DNA of 64,000 nucleotides from Afipia sp. OHSU_II-C1 (GCF_000497575.1 NZ_APJI01000014.1:124001-188000), one strand, 5' to 3'; positions 8,785 through 17,904 are shown, counted from the stretch's first letter. Made by a program: numbers and translations. Notes: generated by a model not told the origin, from the sequence alone.

Positions 8785-8807
8785 GGAACCTGAGCCTGTT
8801 AGGTTCC
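8785..8807 (+). terminator. hairpin after EamA gene, possible terminator
   Basis: GGAACCT (8785-8791) pairs with AGGTTCC (8801-8807) across a nine-base loop, 80 bp after the EamA stop. No T-run follows, so termination is only a possibility. Confidence 0.3.
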
Positions 8808-8894
8808 GGCGGGCAATCGGTGGCTGACCTTGCCGCCGGGGAATGGGGTTGGGGCGTGGCGTCGATTGTTGCGGACAGGGCGTTGGAGACGCGC

Positions 8895-11309
8895 GTGCAG
8901 ACAGCGCGTGCGATGCGATTCCCTGTCATCGCGATCATGGCTGCGATTGTCGGGGCAGCTTCGTTGCCATCGACGGACGCGCGTGCGCAATTTGCCTGCG
9001 TCGGGACACTCGGCGCGAGCGACGTCACCTGCACCAATACGGGCACCACCGCCGTTCCGTTTCTTCAGGATCAACTCGGCACGTTCAATCTGACGACAAC
9101 GAGTTCGGGTCTGAGTAATGGCATCACCACGACCAGCGTTGACGGCAATGTCACCGCGACGAACTCCGGTATTAATGCCGACATGCTTGATACCTCGGCC
9201 AGTGGTCTCGGCAATGCGACATCGAACAATTCGGGCACGATCGGATCGTATATCAGCACGCTGACCGGCGCGGGGAATGCCACGTCGACCAACTCCGGCA
9301 CTGTCGGCGGAAGTGTTGCCACCACCGCCGACGGCGGAGGTAATGCGACCGCCAACAACTCCGGCGTAATCGGCGGCCTTCTCAGTACGCAGACCAACAA
9401 CGGTGGCTCCGGTTCGGGTGGCGGCAACGCGACATCGGTCAACTCGGGCACGGTTGACTCGATAGCAAACGTCACCGCCGACGGAGGCAACGCGACCGTC
9501 ATCAACAGCGGCAAGGTGCTGTTTAGCGGAAGTTGCTGCGGCCCCCCGGTCGGCATTTTCAACGCGACGGCCATGGGTGGTGACGCGACAACGATAAACC
9601 ACGGTAACGTGAATGGCGGAGTAATCACGACCACGGGACTTGGTGGAGGTGACGGCAACGCAACCCTCATCAACTATGGAACGATTAGAGGAGATGTTTT
9701 GACTCTTGCCGGCAACACAGGCGGCACGGGCAACGCAACGTTCATCAACTACGGCACGATTTATACCGATTTCCTGGGCGTTGGAGTTGGCGCTTACAAC
9801 GGGACGGTCACCGGTTACAATGGAGGCCGGATTTTTGGTGAAGTCGATGTAGCGAATGGCGGCGGTGGCGGCACGGTCGTGTTCAGCAACGCAGGTCTGA
9901 TCGATGGCACCTATGGCCTTAGCCCAACCGGCGTTGCGCTTGATCTGACCCAGTTTGATCCCGCCACGCCAACAACGCTGAACATCCTGCCGGGTTCGCG
10001 CATCGTCGGCCAAATCATTCTCAACGGTGATGTGACAGATCCGTTCGCCGTCGGCACCAGGGTCAACATTCTCAGCGGCCACGACATCTCATCGGTCCTG
10101 ACGTTCGGCGGGCCGGGCTGCGGGTGCGGGATCTTCGGTGGTCTTACCGACACCGGAGCGATTGTGAACGTCACAGGCGGCGCGCCTTACGTCATCAACG
10201 GAAACACCGTCGCAGTTCTCGACCCGACGTCGTTCGCCAACGCAGATCGCAACGTGGTCGATGTGACGCGCACGATCACCTCGCTGGTCACAAGCCGCCT
10301 GACCAATCCAGCGCCGATCGGCGGCAGTGGATCGGCGGCGATCGGTTTCGCTCCGTCGGGTAACGTCGCGCGGGACATGGCCAACGATGCGTTCTCGGGT
10401 ATTCCTGCGCTGGCTTATGCAAGCAATGATCGTGTGCTTCTGAGCAACCCAAGCTTCACCGCGGCGGATGGCACGAGTATCTGGGCGCAGGGTTTCGGCG
10501 GCCAGCGCATTCAGCAGGCCGATGCGCCGACCCTGCGCTCTGTAAGCTACTTCTATGGCGGTGTGCTCGGCATCGACAAGACGGTGCAGCCCGATCTGCG
10601 CCTCGGCGGCTTCATCGGCGGGGGCGCTATCAAGTCGACCATCGATCTGAATTCCGGCGACATCTCGAGCGATATCTTTTTTGGCGGGCTCTATGGCCGC
10701 TATGCGATGGGCCGCGCGTTCCTGGATTTCTCGCTGCTCGGTGGCTATAGCAACAACGACGTGAAGCGCACGATTGCCAATAACCTTGTGCCCGGCGGCT
10801 ATGAATACGCCGCGGGCAAATACAATGGCTGGTTCGTCAGTCCTGAAATCGCCTACGGACTGAAGCAATCGCTGGGCTATAACCTGACACTGACGCCGTC
10901 CGCGCGTGTGCGCTATCTCGCAGCCGGTTTCGGCGGTTATCAGGAAAGCGGGTCGAGCACGAATTTGACGGTGGCTTCGCGCACCTCGCACAATTTCGAA
11001 GAGCGGGGCGAACTGAAATTGACGCATACGACGAATGCCACGCCCACCGAGCAACTTCAGTTAAGCGGCTCCGCGGGCATCATTGCCTTGCAGCGCGTGG
11101 GCGACAGCAACATCAGCACTGTTTTGCTCGGACAAAGCCTCGCCTTCGCGACGCCCGGCAAGGGCAATATTGTCGGCTTCTACGCGGGGGCGGGGTTCGA
11201 CTGGCGCAACACTTCTGGCGTCTCCGTCTACGGCGCAGCTGAATTCACCGCGATGTCCGACCAGAGCCAGACCATCACGGGCCGAGGCGGCGTCAAGGTT
11301 TCGTTTTAG
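8895..11309 (+). CDS. autotransporter with beta-barrel domain (type V secretion)
   Basis: An 804-residue outer-membrane autotransporter. The GTG at 8895 is chosen because GGAG lies six bases before it; the next in-frame ATG (8913) has no ribosome binding site. A signal peptide ends around TDARAQ. The passenger (about residues 35-500) is Gly/Asn/Thr/Ser-rich with irregular repeats around NATSTNSGT and NATxNNSGxIGG, ending in a helix linker. Such repeats form a beta-helix or adhesin-like stalk. From GTSIWAQGFGGQR (about 540) to the final GGVKVSF is the classical autotransporter barrel, with terminal phenylalanine. The passenger has no visible catalytic motif, so surface adhesion is a guess. A terminator follows the stop. 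Confidence 0.9.
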   Translation: MQTARAMRFPVIAIMAAIVGAASLPSTDARAQFACVGTLGASDVTCTNTGTTAVPFLQDQLGTFNLTTTSSGLSNGITTTSVDGNVTATNSGINADMLDTSASGLGNATSNNSGTIGSYISTLTGAGNATSTNSGTVGGSVATTADGGGNATANNSGVIGGLLSTQTNNGGSGSGGGNATSVNSGTVDSIANVTADGGNATVINSGKVLFSGSCCGPPVGIFNATAMGGDATTINHGNVNGGVITTTGLGGGDGNATLINYGTIRGDVLTLAGNTGGTGNATFINYGTIYTDFLGVGVGAYNGTVTGYNGGRIFGEVDVANGGGGGTVVFSNAGLIDGTYGLSPTGVALDLTQFDPATPTTLNILPGSRIVGQIILNGDVTDPFAVGTRVNILSGHDISSVLTFGGPGCGCGIFGGLTDTGAIVNVTGGAPYVINGNTVAVLDPTSFANADRNVVDVTRTITSLVTSRLTNPAPIGGSGSAAIGFAPSGNVARDMANDAFSGIPALAYASNDRVLLSNPSFTAADGTSIWAQGFGGQRIQQADAPTLRSVSYFYGGVLGIDKTVQPDLRLGGFIGGGAIKSTIDLNSGDISSDIFFGGLYGRYAMGRAFLDFSLLGGYSNNDVKRTIANNLVPGGYEYAAGKYNGWFVSPEIAYGLKQSLGYNLTLTPSARVRYLAAGFGGYQESGSSTNLTVASRTSHNFEERGELKLTHTTNATPTEQLQLSGSAGIIALQRVGDSNISTVLLGQSLAFATPGKGNIVGFYAGAGFDWRNTSGVSVYGAAEFTAMSDQSQTITGRGGVKVSF

Positions 11310-11344
11310 GCTCGACGTCAGCCAGCATCATTCAGCACCAACAA

Positions 11345-11373
11345 GAACGGCGATGCATGGCATCGCCGTTTTC
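11345..11373 (+). terminator. terminator after the autotransporter gene
   Basis: AACGGCGATG pairs with CATCGCCGTT across a short loop and is followed by TTTTC. It lies 37 bp after the autotransporter stop and 20 bp before the end of the convergent BA14K gene. Confidence 0.65.
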
Positions 11374-11393
11374 AAATCAACTGCTGTTCAAGC

Positions 11394-11834
11394 TTACGGG
11401 CAGGGGTAGCGGTTGCCGTCGTAGTTCAGATACGTGCCGGATGCCGGATCATAAGACCGGTAGCGCCGCATGCAGTAGGCTTCCGCGTCGCCGCCATAGC
11501 CCGGCGCAACCACCACAGGGGCGGGCGCAGGATAATAGGCCGGGCCACCGTAGCCATACCCGTATCCCGGTCCGTAATAGGGATTTGCACCGGCGGCGAT
11601 AGCGCCGCCGATCAGCGCACCGGCGGCAAGCCCGACACCGAGGCCAGCACCGCCGTAGTAATATCCGCGCCGCCGCCACTGAACCTGAGTAACCAGCGAA
11701 TTGTCGACGTCGGCATGAGCCGCCGCGAGAGACTGGTTCGGCGCCAGCGGTGCAGCATGGCCGGATGACATCGCGGCCATCGGAAGCGCCAGCGCAACGG
11801 CTGCGATCGCGCATCCATTCCTAAAGGTGATCAT
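11394..11834 (-). CDS. BA14K-family exported protein
   Basis: A 146-residue protein. The ATG at 11834 (MITFRNGCAIAAV) is chosen because a purine-rich ribosome binding site (GGAG and GAGG) precedes it and a signal peptide follows directly, cut near SSGHAAP. The middle holds a Gly-rich hydrophobic stretch (GLGVGLAAGALIGGAIAAGA) and Tyr/Pro/Gly repeats. The C-terminus, YCMRRYRSYDPASGTYLNYD then GNRYPCP, is the BA14K signature, first described from a Brucella immunoreactive lectin-like protein. The molecular role is not established. A paralogue with an almost identical last 20 residues lies at 12000-12623. Confidence 0.88.
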   Translation of the reverse strand: MITFRNGCAIAAVALALPMAAMSSGHAAPLAPNQSLAAAHADVDNSLVTQVQWRRRGYYYGGAGLGVGLAAGALIGGAIAAGANPYYGPGYGYGYGGPAYYPAPAPVVVAPGYGGDAEAYCMRRYRSYDPASGTYLNYDGNRYPCP

Positions 11835-11999
11835 CTTCCTCACTCCAAGCCCGCATCGATCACTCTGCATCGGGAGCTGCGCGGGATGCGCTGCTCCATA
11901 CAGAGAATGTCAATGTTGGGTTGGATTCAGGCGCTTCTGGGGCGGTTCCATTTCAGGAACACGACCCCAGAGGCCGGAAGTCGGATATTTCGCAATGGC

Positions 12000-12623
12000 T
12001 TACGGGCAGGGATACCGGTTGCCATCGTAGTTCAGGTACGTGCCTGACGCCGGGTCGTAGGACTTGTAGCGTTGGGCGCAGTAAGCCGCATCTCCGTCAG
12101 CCGCCGGAGCGGCTGCATACTGTTCATCGTCTACGTAGGTATCCGGCGCGTATGCGTAGGAGTTATCGTAGTAATACGGGTCGTTGTAATAATACGATGA
12201 GCCGATTGCGCCGAGCGCCAGGCCTGCTCCGAAGCCATAGCCGGGACCACGCCAAGGCCTATGCCCGTGCCAATGACGGCCGCCGTTCCACTGGCCGCCA
12301 CCTCCAAGCTGGGCGACCGGACGGCCCGAGATCGCGCGATTTCCGAGGACCGCGGAAGGCGGACCGGAGAACCGAATGCCGGAGTTGCCGACACGCGGTC
12401 CACCGCCGAAGTTCGGGCGTGCCGCCATGCCACCGCCGCTGAAGCTCGGGCGGGCCATGCCTGCACCACCGCCGCGAAAACCTCCGCCGCCCCCGATCGC
12501 GGGCGCTCCGCCACGGGAGGCGCCGCCGCCGTTGAAGCGGACTTGTGCATCAGCGCTCGAGGCGACGATCACAGGGGTGATCGCAAGAAGAGCCGCCGTT
12601 CCGAAAACTTTGAGATTGATCAT
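12000..12623 (-). CDS. BA14K-family exported protein, Gly-rich paralogue
   Basis: A 207-residue protein from the ATG at 12623 (MINLKVFGTAALLAIT), with GGAG nine bases upstream. The frame is open 42 codons further, but that extension reads through the promoter-like motif and lacks a signal peptide. The signal peptide ends near SSADAQ. Residues 30-120 are a low-complexity Gly/Arg/Phe region (GGGGFRGGG types), then His/Trp/Gly, then Tyr/Asp-rich spacers. The BA14K box closes the protein (YCAQRYKSYDPASGTYLNYD, then GNRYPCP). An EcfG-type promoter lies just upstream, which suggests general-stress control. It probably arose by duplication with its neighbour at 11394-11834. Confidence 0.85.
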   Translation of the reverse strand: MINLKVFGTAALLAITPVIVASSADAQVRFNGGGASRGGAPAIGGGGGFRGGGAGMARPSFSGGGMAARPNFGGGPRVGNSGIRFSGPPSAVLGNRAISGRPVAQLGGGGQWNGGRHWHGHRPWRGPGYGFGAGLALGAIGSSYYYNDPYYYDNSYAYAPDTYVDDEQYAAAPAADGDAAYCAQRYKSYDPASGTYLNYDGNRYPCP

Positions 12624-12654
12624 CTGTTCGAACTCCGGGTGAACTTCATGAAAG

Positions 12655-12679
12655 AACGGAAGCCCACATGAGATGTTCC
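12655..12679 (-). promoter_or_regulatory. EcfG-type (general stress) promoter
   Basis: On the minus strand GGAAC (12679-12675) is separated by exactly 16 bases from CGTT (12658-12655), matching the alphaproteobacterial EcfG consensus GGAAC-N16/17-CGTT. It lies 32 bases upstream of the ATG of the BA14K gene at 12000-12623. Confidence 0.65.
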
Positions 12680-12763
12680 GGGCTTTCAAAAGTCTCAGGT
12701 TCACGTTCGCACGAGCAAACCCAATGGAGCATGAATGGATTGCGACCAAACGGTGTCGCAGGT

Positions 12764-13909
12764 TCAGCCAGCGCGGTGATGCGATACCATTGTGTGAGGC
12801 GATAGCGGGGCCTGATCCGGTTCGTTGCGCGACACGAACTCCTGGCGCTGGCGCGGCAATGCGCCGGGATACTCTTCCTGCAAGTAGGCGATCAGTTTCT
12901 CGCGCACCTCACAGCGCAGATCCCACGCCGCAGGGGCGCTTCGCGCGCTCAGCAATGCACGCAGCTCGATCGTGTGATCCCTGGTGGCGTCGCTGACCTG
13001 AAGCACCACGACGCGGCCGTCCCAAAGCGGAGAGGCGCGCGCCACTTCCATCAGTTTTTCGCGAAGCTTTTCCACCGGCACGGTGTAGTCGACATACAGG
13101 AACACAGAGCCGATCAGCGCGGAGGTTTCGCGAGTCCAGTTCTGGAATGGCTTTTCGATGAAGTAACTCAGCGGCACCACCATCCTGCGCCAGTCCCAAA
13201 GCTTGATGACAACATAGGTCGTGGTGATTTCTTCGATGGTGCCGTATTCGCCCTCGAGAAAGACGACGTCGTCGAGCCGGATCGGCTGCGCTACCGCGAT
13301 CTGGACGCCGGCGATCAGGTTGGCGAGCAGGGGACGCGCGGCGATACCGATCGCGAGACCTGCGACGCCTGCCGAGGCGAACAGACTAACGCCGTATTGC
13401 CTGACTTGCTCGAAACTCATCATCGCTGCCGCAACCGTCATGATCACGATCAGGGTGTCGGCGGCACGCTTGAGGATGCCCACCTGCGTGACATGCTTGC
13501 GCGCGAGCAGATTGTCTTCGGCCTCCAGGCTGAAGCGCCGCAGGTAAACCTGTGAACCGATCTGGGCTGCTATAAGCGCGGTCCATCCCAATAACGCGAT
13601 GAAGGCGACGTTGAGGACGTTGCTGAAGACGATCGCGGCGCGCTCTCCAATGGGCGCAACCCTGACCACGAGCGACAGAGCGAGGACGATCAAAGCAAGC
13701 CGAAGCGGCCCTTTGCTGCGGGTGAGCAGCGACCGGGTCTTGGGATGACGTACGCCGAGCGTGCTTCTGATTGCATGAACGATCATGGCGTTGGCGATCA
13801 GCGCGACGAGGATTCCACCGATCACGAGTGTGGACGCCGTCAGCCAGTTCGGCAGCAGCCAGAGCGTGTTCAGGATCTCGGCATAGCCGTCTTTGATGAC
13901 GTCGATCAT
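12764..13909 (-). CDS. MscS-family mechanosensitive ion channel
   Basis: A 381-residue inner-membrane protein with about four to five helices in the first 190 residues. The MscS pore-helix and beta-domain region follows: SLFASAGVAGLAIGIAARPL, then NLIAGVQIAVAQPIRLDDVV, and GTIEEITTTYVVIKLWDWR, all close to the family pattern. A soluble C-terminal alpha/beta part ends near residue 350, followed by a short disordered tail. It is larger than E. coli MscS because of extra N-terminal helices. Its role would be release of solutes on hypo-osmotic shock. It is followed in the same direction by the two BA14K genes, but with a 140-bp gap that contains their own promoter. Confidence 0.9.
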   Translation of the reverse strand: MIDVIKDGYAEILNTLWLLPNWLTASTLVIGGILVALIANAMIVHAIRSTLGVRHPKTRSLLTRSKGPLRLALIVLALSLVVRVAPIGERAAIVFSNVLNVAFIALLGWTALIAAQIGSQVYLRRFSLEAEDNLLARKHVTQVGILKRAADTLIVIMTVAAAMMSFEQVRQYGVSLFASAGVAGLAIGIAARPLLANLIAGVQIAVAQPIRLDDVVFLEGEYGTIEEITTTYVVIKLWDWRRMVVPLSYFIEKPFQNWTRETSALIGSVFLYVDYTVPVEKLREKLMEVARASPLWDGRVVVLQVSDATRDHTIELRALLSARSAPAAWDLRCEVREKLIAYLQEEYPGALPRQRQEFVSRNEPDQAPLSPHTMVSHHRAG

Positions 13910-14072
13910 CGTGAGGATTCCGGCAGGGGATGAGCGGTGAGGGCTATCAACGCCTCAGCGCCCCGGAGGTTCACGCATCGCACCAAGTTGCTGTTAGCAC
14001 TGGACAATTGGCACCCCGGATGGCATCAAACAGCCATCGCGCGGCTCTGCGCGCCCATTTCGGATTCTCGCC

Positions 14073-14483
14073 ATGAAGCTGTTTTTCCTACGCTTTTTCA
14101 CGTGGTGGAGCGGCACGACATTCGGCACGCTGCTCTGGACGCGGCGGTTCGGCGAGGTGGTCGGACAGGACGAGGGTGGCAACACCTACTACCGCACGCG
14201 TGGCGGCAAAATCGATCCGACGCTGGGCTTCGAGCGCCGGTGGGTGATCTACAACGGGTACGCCGAAGCGACGCGCGTTCCGCCCGCTTGGCATGGATGG
14301 TTGCACCACACTGTGGACACGCCGCCGACCGAGACCGATTACAAGCCGCGCGAGTGGGAAAAGCCGCACCGCCCGAACATGACCGGTACGCCGGCAGCTT
14401 ATCGCCCATCGGGCTCGACACTCGCTGCGGGTCGCCGGCCGAAGGCCACGGGCGATTATCAGTCTTGGACCCCCGGACAGTAA
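14073..14483 (+). CDS. NADH:ubiquinone oxidoreductase subunit, NDUFA12 (17.2 kDa) family
   Basis: A 136-residue alphaproteobacterial homologue of the mitochondrial complex I accessory subunit NDUFA12/B17.2. The conserved core is visible: GTLLWTRRFGEVVGQDEGGN, then TYYRTRG, FERRWVIYNGYAEATRVPP and WHGWLHH. The C-terminal part (KPREWEKPHRPNMTGTPAAY) also fits. Alphaproteobacterial complex I carries this supernumerary subunit away from the nuo operon. It has no signal peptide and lies on the matrix/cytoplasmic arm. The DUF2155 gene follows about 260 bp downstream, an arrangement common in this order. Confidence 0.93.
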   Translation: MKLFFLRFFTWWSGTTFGTLLWTRRFGEVVGQDEGGNTYYRTRGGKIDPTLGFERRWVIYNGYAEATRVPPAWHGWLHHTVDTPPTETDYKPREWEKPHRPNMTGTPAAYRPSGSTLAAGRRPKATGDYQSWTPGQ

Positions 14484-14743
14484 CGCCGGGGCAAACGAGC
14501 CGTCTGGTTCGGCGGGCGGTGTGAATGGCTCGCCCTTTCCCCGCCGTATTCGGCGTGTTAACCGATGATCTGCGCGCGGCCCGTTTTCTGTAGAATGACG
14601 CGGACACGATTCGGTTGAATCGCATATTGGGGCCGGATCAGTTTATGATCTTGAATGTGATCGTTCCGACAGGTGTGGAGCACTATGTTTTCCGGAAATC
14701 GCTTCGCACCCTGCGGCACCGTGCTCCTGTGAAGCTGCGCAAG

Positions 14744-15652
14744 ATGCTCCGAACCATCGCCACCTTCTCTGTCGCAGCCTTGAGCGCCACCCTGTTGATG
14801 CTGCCGGCAACGCCCGTGCACGCCCAGATCGGCAATATCTTCTCCGACAGGCCGCCGCGTCCGCCTGCCAATGTGCAGCAGCGCGGCGAGCCCATTCAGG
14901 AGCCGGAAGAGGAAGAGGTGCCCGATCTTCCTCCGCAGGGCCGTCTGCTTCCCACACCGAACCGTCCGCTGCCCCCGGGGCAGGGCGCGCCTCTGCCGGG
15001 AAATGTCCAGACCCAGCCGCTGCCGCCACCTCCAGGAACGGCGGCCGCTCCATCTCAGCCCGCCGTACCCGGACAGGGCACGCCGAACAACGCTGCGGTC
15101 AACCCGTTGCCGGGTCTGCCGCCCGGTCAGAAGCAGCCGCGCAGCGCTCCGCCAACGGCTGCAACATTGCAGCCGGGCGACGAGGTCGTGACCGAACCGC
15201 CGGCCCAGAAGATCGTCAACAAGCAGGCGGTTTTTGCGGGTCTCGACAAGATCACGGGCCGCATCATCAAATTTGACGCCGACATCGGAGAGACCGTTCA
15301 GTTCGGTGCTCTGCGCGTCAAGCCGCAGGCCTGCTACACGCGGCCATCGACCGAAGCTGCCAACACCGACGCCTTTGTCGAAGTCGATGAAATCACCTTG
15401 CAGGGCGAGGTGAAGCGAATCTTCTCGGGTTGGATGTTCGCAGCCAGCCCTGGTCTGCACGGCGTCGAGCACCCGATCTACGATATCTGGCTGACCGACT
15501 GTAAAGGTCCGTCGGCAACGGTGGCTCAACAGGAAGCGCCGAAAGCTGCGCCACCTCCGCCGCCCCAGCAGCAGCCCAAGCGGCCGGCGAAGCAACCGCC
15601 CGTGCAGCGGCCGCTGCCGCCGCCGAATCCATTCCCGCCATTCCAGCGGTAA
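14744..15652 (+). CDS. DUF2155 domain-containing exported protein
   Basis: A 302-residue protein from the ATG at 14744 (MLRTIATFSVAAL). A GTG 15 bases upstream and further in-frame starts exist, and none has a strong ribosome binding site. I chose the start that puts the signal peptide (ending TPVHAQ) at the N-terminus. Residues 30-165 are a proline-rich disordered spacer. The DUF2155 domain is about 165-275, from KIVNKQAVFAGLDKITGRI to HPIYDIWLTDCK, containing GALRVKPQACYTRP and IFSGWMFAASPGLHGVEHP. A Pro/Lys/Gln tail follows. Function is unknown; the family is periplasmic and conserved in Alphaproteobacteria. The end lies 20 bp from the convergent aat gene. Confidence 0.85.
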   Translation: MLRTIATFSVAALSATLLMLPATPVHAQIGNIFSDRPPRPPANVQQRGEPIQEPEEEEVPDLPPQGRLLPTPNRPLPPGQGAPLPGNVQTQPLPPPPGTAAAPSQPAVPGQGTPNNAAVNPLPGLPPGQKQPRSAPPTAATLQPGDEVVTEPPAQKIVNKQAVFAGLDKITGRIIKFDADIGETVQFGALRVKPQACYTRPSTEAANTDAFVEVDEITLQGEVKRIFSGWMFAASPGLHGVEHPIYDIWLTDCKGPSATVAQQEAPKAAPPPPPQQQPKRPAKQPPVQRPLPPPNPFPPFQR

Positions 15653-15672
15653 CCTCGTTCAGGCCATCGGCC

Positions 15673-16341
15673 TTAGGTCAGGCACGCCAGCGCTTCAGTG
15701 CCGGTAACGGGTCTGTCTGCGGGAAGCGCGAAGAAGTCGGCCTGTCCCGTGACCGCGTCATCGAGCATGGTGCGGTATCTGCGCCGCGGCACTTCGACTG
15801 CACCGAAGGTGCGCAGATGATCCGTCACGAATTGCGTATCGAGCAGAACGAATCCGCCGGCGACGAGGCGGGCCACGAGATGGACCAGCGCCACCTTCGA
15901 CGCATCCCGCTCGGTGTGAAACATGCTCTCCCCGAAGAATGCGCGGCCAAGGCTGACGCCGTATAGCCCGCCGACCAGTTGATCGCCATGCCAGGCTTCG
16001 ACGCTGTGGCAATGACCGATCTCGTGCAGCGATGTGTAGAGGTCGCGGATACGGCCATTGATCCACGTATCGTCGCGGCCAGGCTGTGGCGCGGCGCATC
16101 CGGCAATGGTCTGCTTGAAAGCCGTATTGACGGTGACGCGAAAGACGTCGGAGCGAACGGTACGCGCAAGGCGCGACGCGACACGGAACCCATCCAGCGG
16201 GATGATGCCGCGTTTCTCGGGCTCGACCCAGAAAATCGTAGGGTCGTCGGCGCTTTCGGACATCGGGAAGATGCCGCAAGCATACGCGCGCAGCAACACA
16301 CTCGGCGTAATTTCGGACGATGCGGCGTCGCGAGAACTCAT
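15673..16341 (-). CDS. aat: leucyl/phenylalanyl-tRNA--protein transferase
   Basis: A 222-residue enzyme that adds Leu or Phe from aminoacyl-tRNA to proteins with N-terminal Lys or Arg, marking them for ClpAP through ClpS (N-end rule). Family hallmarks: [93 protein letters not shown] and [20 protein letters not shown]. The start is the ATG at 16341; an upstream in-frame TTG is less likely. It is convergent with the DUF2155 gene. On its upstream side, a 37-bp gap separates it from the two-component operon that runs in the same direction. Confidence 0.97.
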   Translation of the reverse strand: MSSRDAASSEITPSVLLRAYACGIFPMSESADDPTIFWVEPEKRGIIPLDGFRVASRLARTVRSDVFRVTVNTAFKQTIAGCAAPQPGRDDTWINGRIRDLYTSLHEIGHCHSVEAWHGDQLVGGLYGVSLGRAFFGESMFHTERDASKVALVHLVARLVAGGFVLLDTQFVTDHLRTFGAVEVPRRRYRTMLDDAVTGQADFFALPADRPVTGTEALACLT

Positions 16342-16378
16342 GCGCAATCATAGCAGGTTGTGCGGCCTTCCGCGACCG

Positions 16379-17467
16379 TCAAGCCGTGCCGACAACCTGC
16401 TTGATTTGCGGCTGTACGGCGCTCTTCAGCCGCAGCACGATACGTGTTCCAGCGTGGGATGGATCGCGCTCGGCCTTGGTTTCGAGCTTTTGCGCCATCG
16501 CACTCACGATGCGCTGGCCCATGCCGGTGGATCGGGGATCCTGCTTTACCTGCAAGCCGACGCCATCGTCGGTGATCGACAGTTCAAGGCCGCCGTTGCA
16601 CGACCGGAGTTCGACATGGATCGGACCGGCACCGTCCGGATAGGCGTACTTGACGGCGTTCATGACCAGTTCGTTGACGATGATGCCGATCGCAACGGCG
16701 CGATCCGGGTCGATCTCGACGGGGTCGGCTTTCATCGTCAGCCGCGACATCCGGTTGCCTTCAGCGGAACGCCGCAGGTCCTCGAGCAAGGCTTCGAGAT
16801 ACTGGTTCAGCATGACCGTCTTGAGGTCCTGAGACGTGTAGAGGCGGCGATGAACCTGCGCGACCGCGGCGACGCGTCCCATCGCATTGGTTAGCGCGGC
16901 CTTCACATCGTCGTCGGCACTCGAGTTAGCCTGAAGATGCAGCAACGACGCGATGATCTGCAAGCTGTTGCCGACACGATGATTCACTTCACGCAGCAGG
17001 ACCTCGCGCTCGGCGGCGAGCGCCGCGTAGCGGTCCCGCGAAGCATGAACTTCCGCTTCTGCATCGTCGCGCGCCTTGCGCACAAGCGCTTGTTCGATAG
17101 CGCCTCGTGCAGCGACGTCGAGCAGCGCGAGAAATTCTCCCTGCGTATCCTTGACCAGATAGTCGGCAGCTCCTGCCTTCAGGGCGGTGACCGCGATTTT
17201 GCTGTCTTGCGATGCGGTCACGAAAATAACCGGAGGCGCGTCCGGAATCTTCTGTAATTCAGCAAGAGTTTCGAGGCCATCGAGACCGGGCATGTGCTGA
17301 TCCAGCGCGACGACATCGATCCCGCCTTGCTTGATGCGCGCAAGGCCGCTCGCGCCGTCAGCCGCGTGTTCGACGGCAAAACCCTGCCGCTTCAGCCCGC
17401 GCTCGACCAGCCGCGCAAGATCGGCATCGTCGTCAATGTACAAAAGAAGAGGCGTTGCAGGTTTCAT
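16379..17467 (-). CDS. receiver-histidine kinase hybrid (HisKA_2/HWE type)
   Basis: A 362-residue cytoplasmic protein with an N-terminal receiver domain (residues 1-120; phosphoacceptor Asp in VVALDQHMPGLDG, conserved Lys in ADYLVKD). A short coiled coil follows. The HisKA_2 dimerisation box is EVLLREVNHRVGNSLQIIAS, with the phospho-accepting His in NHR. The ATPase has NELVMNAVKYAYPDGAG (N box) and ITDDGVGL (G box). It has no transmembrane helix, so it takes its input from other phosphorelay proteins. Start is the ATG at 17467, overlapping the stop of the preceding response regulator by ATGA. It is the last gene of a three-gene operon. Confidence 0.92.
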   Translation of the reverse strand: MKPATPLLLYIDDDADLARLVERGLKRQGFAVEHAADGASGLARIKQGGIDVVALDQHMPGLDGLETLAELQKIPDAPPVIFVTASQDSKIAVTALKAGAADYLVKDTQGEFLALLDVAARGAIEQALVRKARDDAEAEVHASRDRYAALAAEREVLLREVNHRVGNSLQIIASLLHLQANSSADDDVKAALTNAMGRVAAVAQVHRRLYTSQDLKTVMLNQYLEALLEDLRRSAEGNRMSRLTMKADPVEIDPDRAVAIGIIVNELVMNAVKYAYPDGAGPIHVELRSCNGGLELSITDDGVGLQVKQDPRSTGMGQRIVSAMAQKLETKAERDPSHAGTRIVLRLKSAVQPQIKQVVGTA

Positions 17468-17904
17468 GTTTTGACAGGTGGAACCTTGATAACTGAAAAA
17501 AACAATCCCAGTTGGCGGATCGCGTTGGCAAAGCTTTCGTAGTTCACGGGCTTGGTAATGTAGACGTTGCAGCCCAGCTCGTAGCAGCGTTTGATTTCGT
17601 GCTCGTCGTCCGTGGTTGTCAGTACGACAACCGGCGCGCATTTGACGTGACTGTTTTCTTTGATCCGCTTGAGGATCTCGATTCCGGTCATGTCGGGCAG
17701 ATTCAAGTCGAGCAGAATCAGAAGCGCCTGATCCTTATGATCGACGCCTGAGCCGTCCTTGCCGAACAGGTATTTCACCGCATCTGTACCGTTGGTGAAC
17801 GGCAAGATCTCATTGTTGACACCGGAGCGCCGGATATTGCGCTCAATCAGGCGGGCATGGCCCTCGTCATCTTCGATCATGATGATTTTAACTGGCAGAC
17901 TCAT
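17464..17904 (-). CDS. single-domain response regulator (Rcp1-like)
   Basis: A 146-residue stand-alone receiver. Visible residues are the acidic pair in IIMIEDDEGHARLIER, the phosphoacceptor Asp in LLILLDLNLPDMTG, Thr/Ser in VVVLTTTDDE, and Lys in YITKPVNYES. The DLNLPDMTGIEILKRIK pattern is typical of the Rcp1 group that partners phytochrome-like and CHASE-type kinases. The ATG at 17904 is preceded by AAGGAAAAGAAGA and overlaps the stop of the kinase gene upstream (ATGA); its own stop overlaps the hybrid kinase start the same way. No output domain is present, so it probably shuttles phosphate between the two kinases. Confidence 0.93.
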   Translation of the reverse strand: MSLPVKIIMIEDDEGHARLIERNIRRSGVNNEILPFTNGTDAVKYLFGKDGSGVDHKDQALLILLDLNLPDMTGIEILKRIKENSHVKCAPVVVLTTTDDEHEIKRCYELGCNVYITKPVNYESFANAIRQLGLFFSVIKVPPVKT

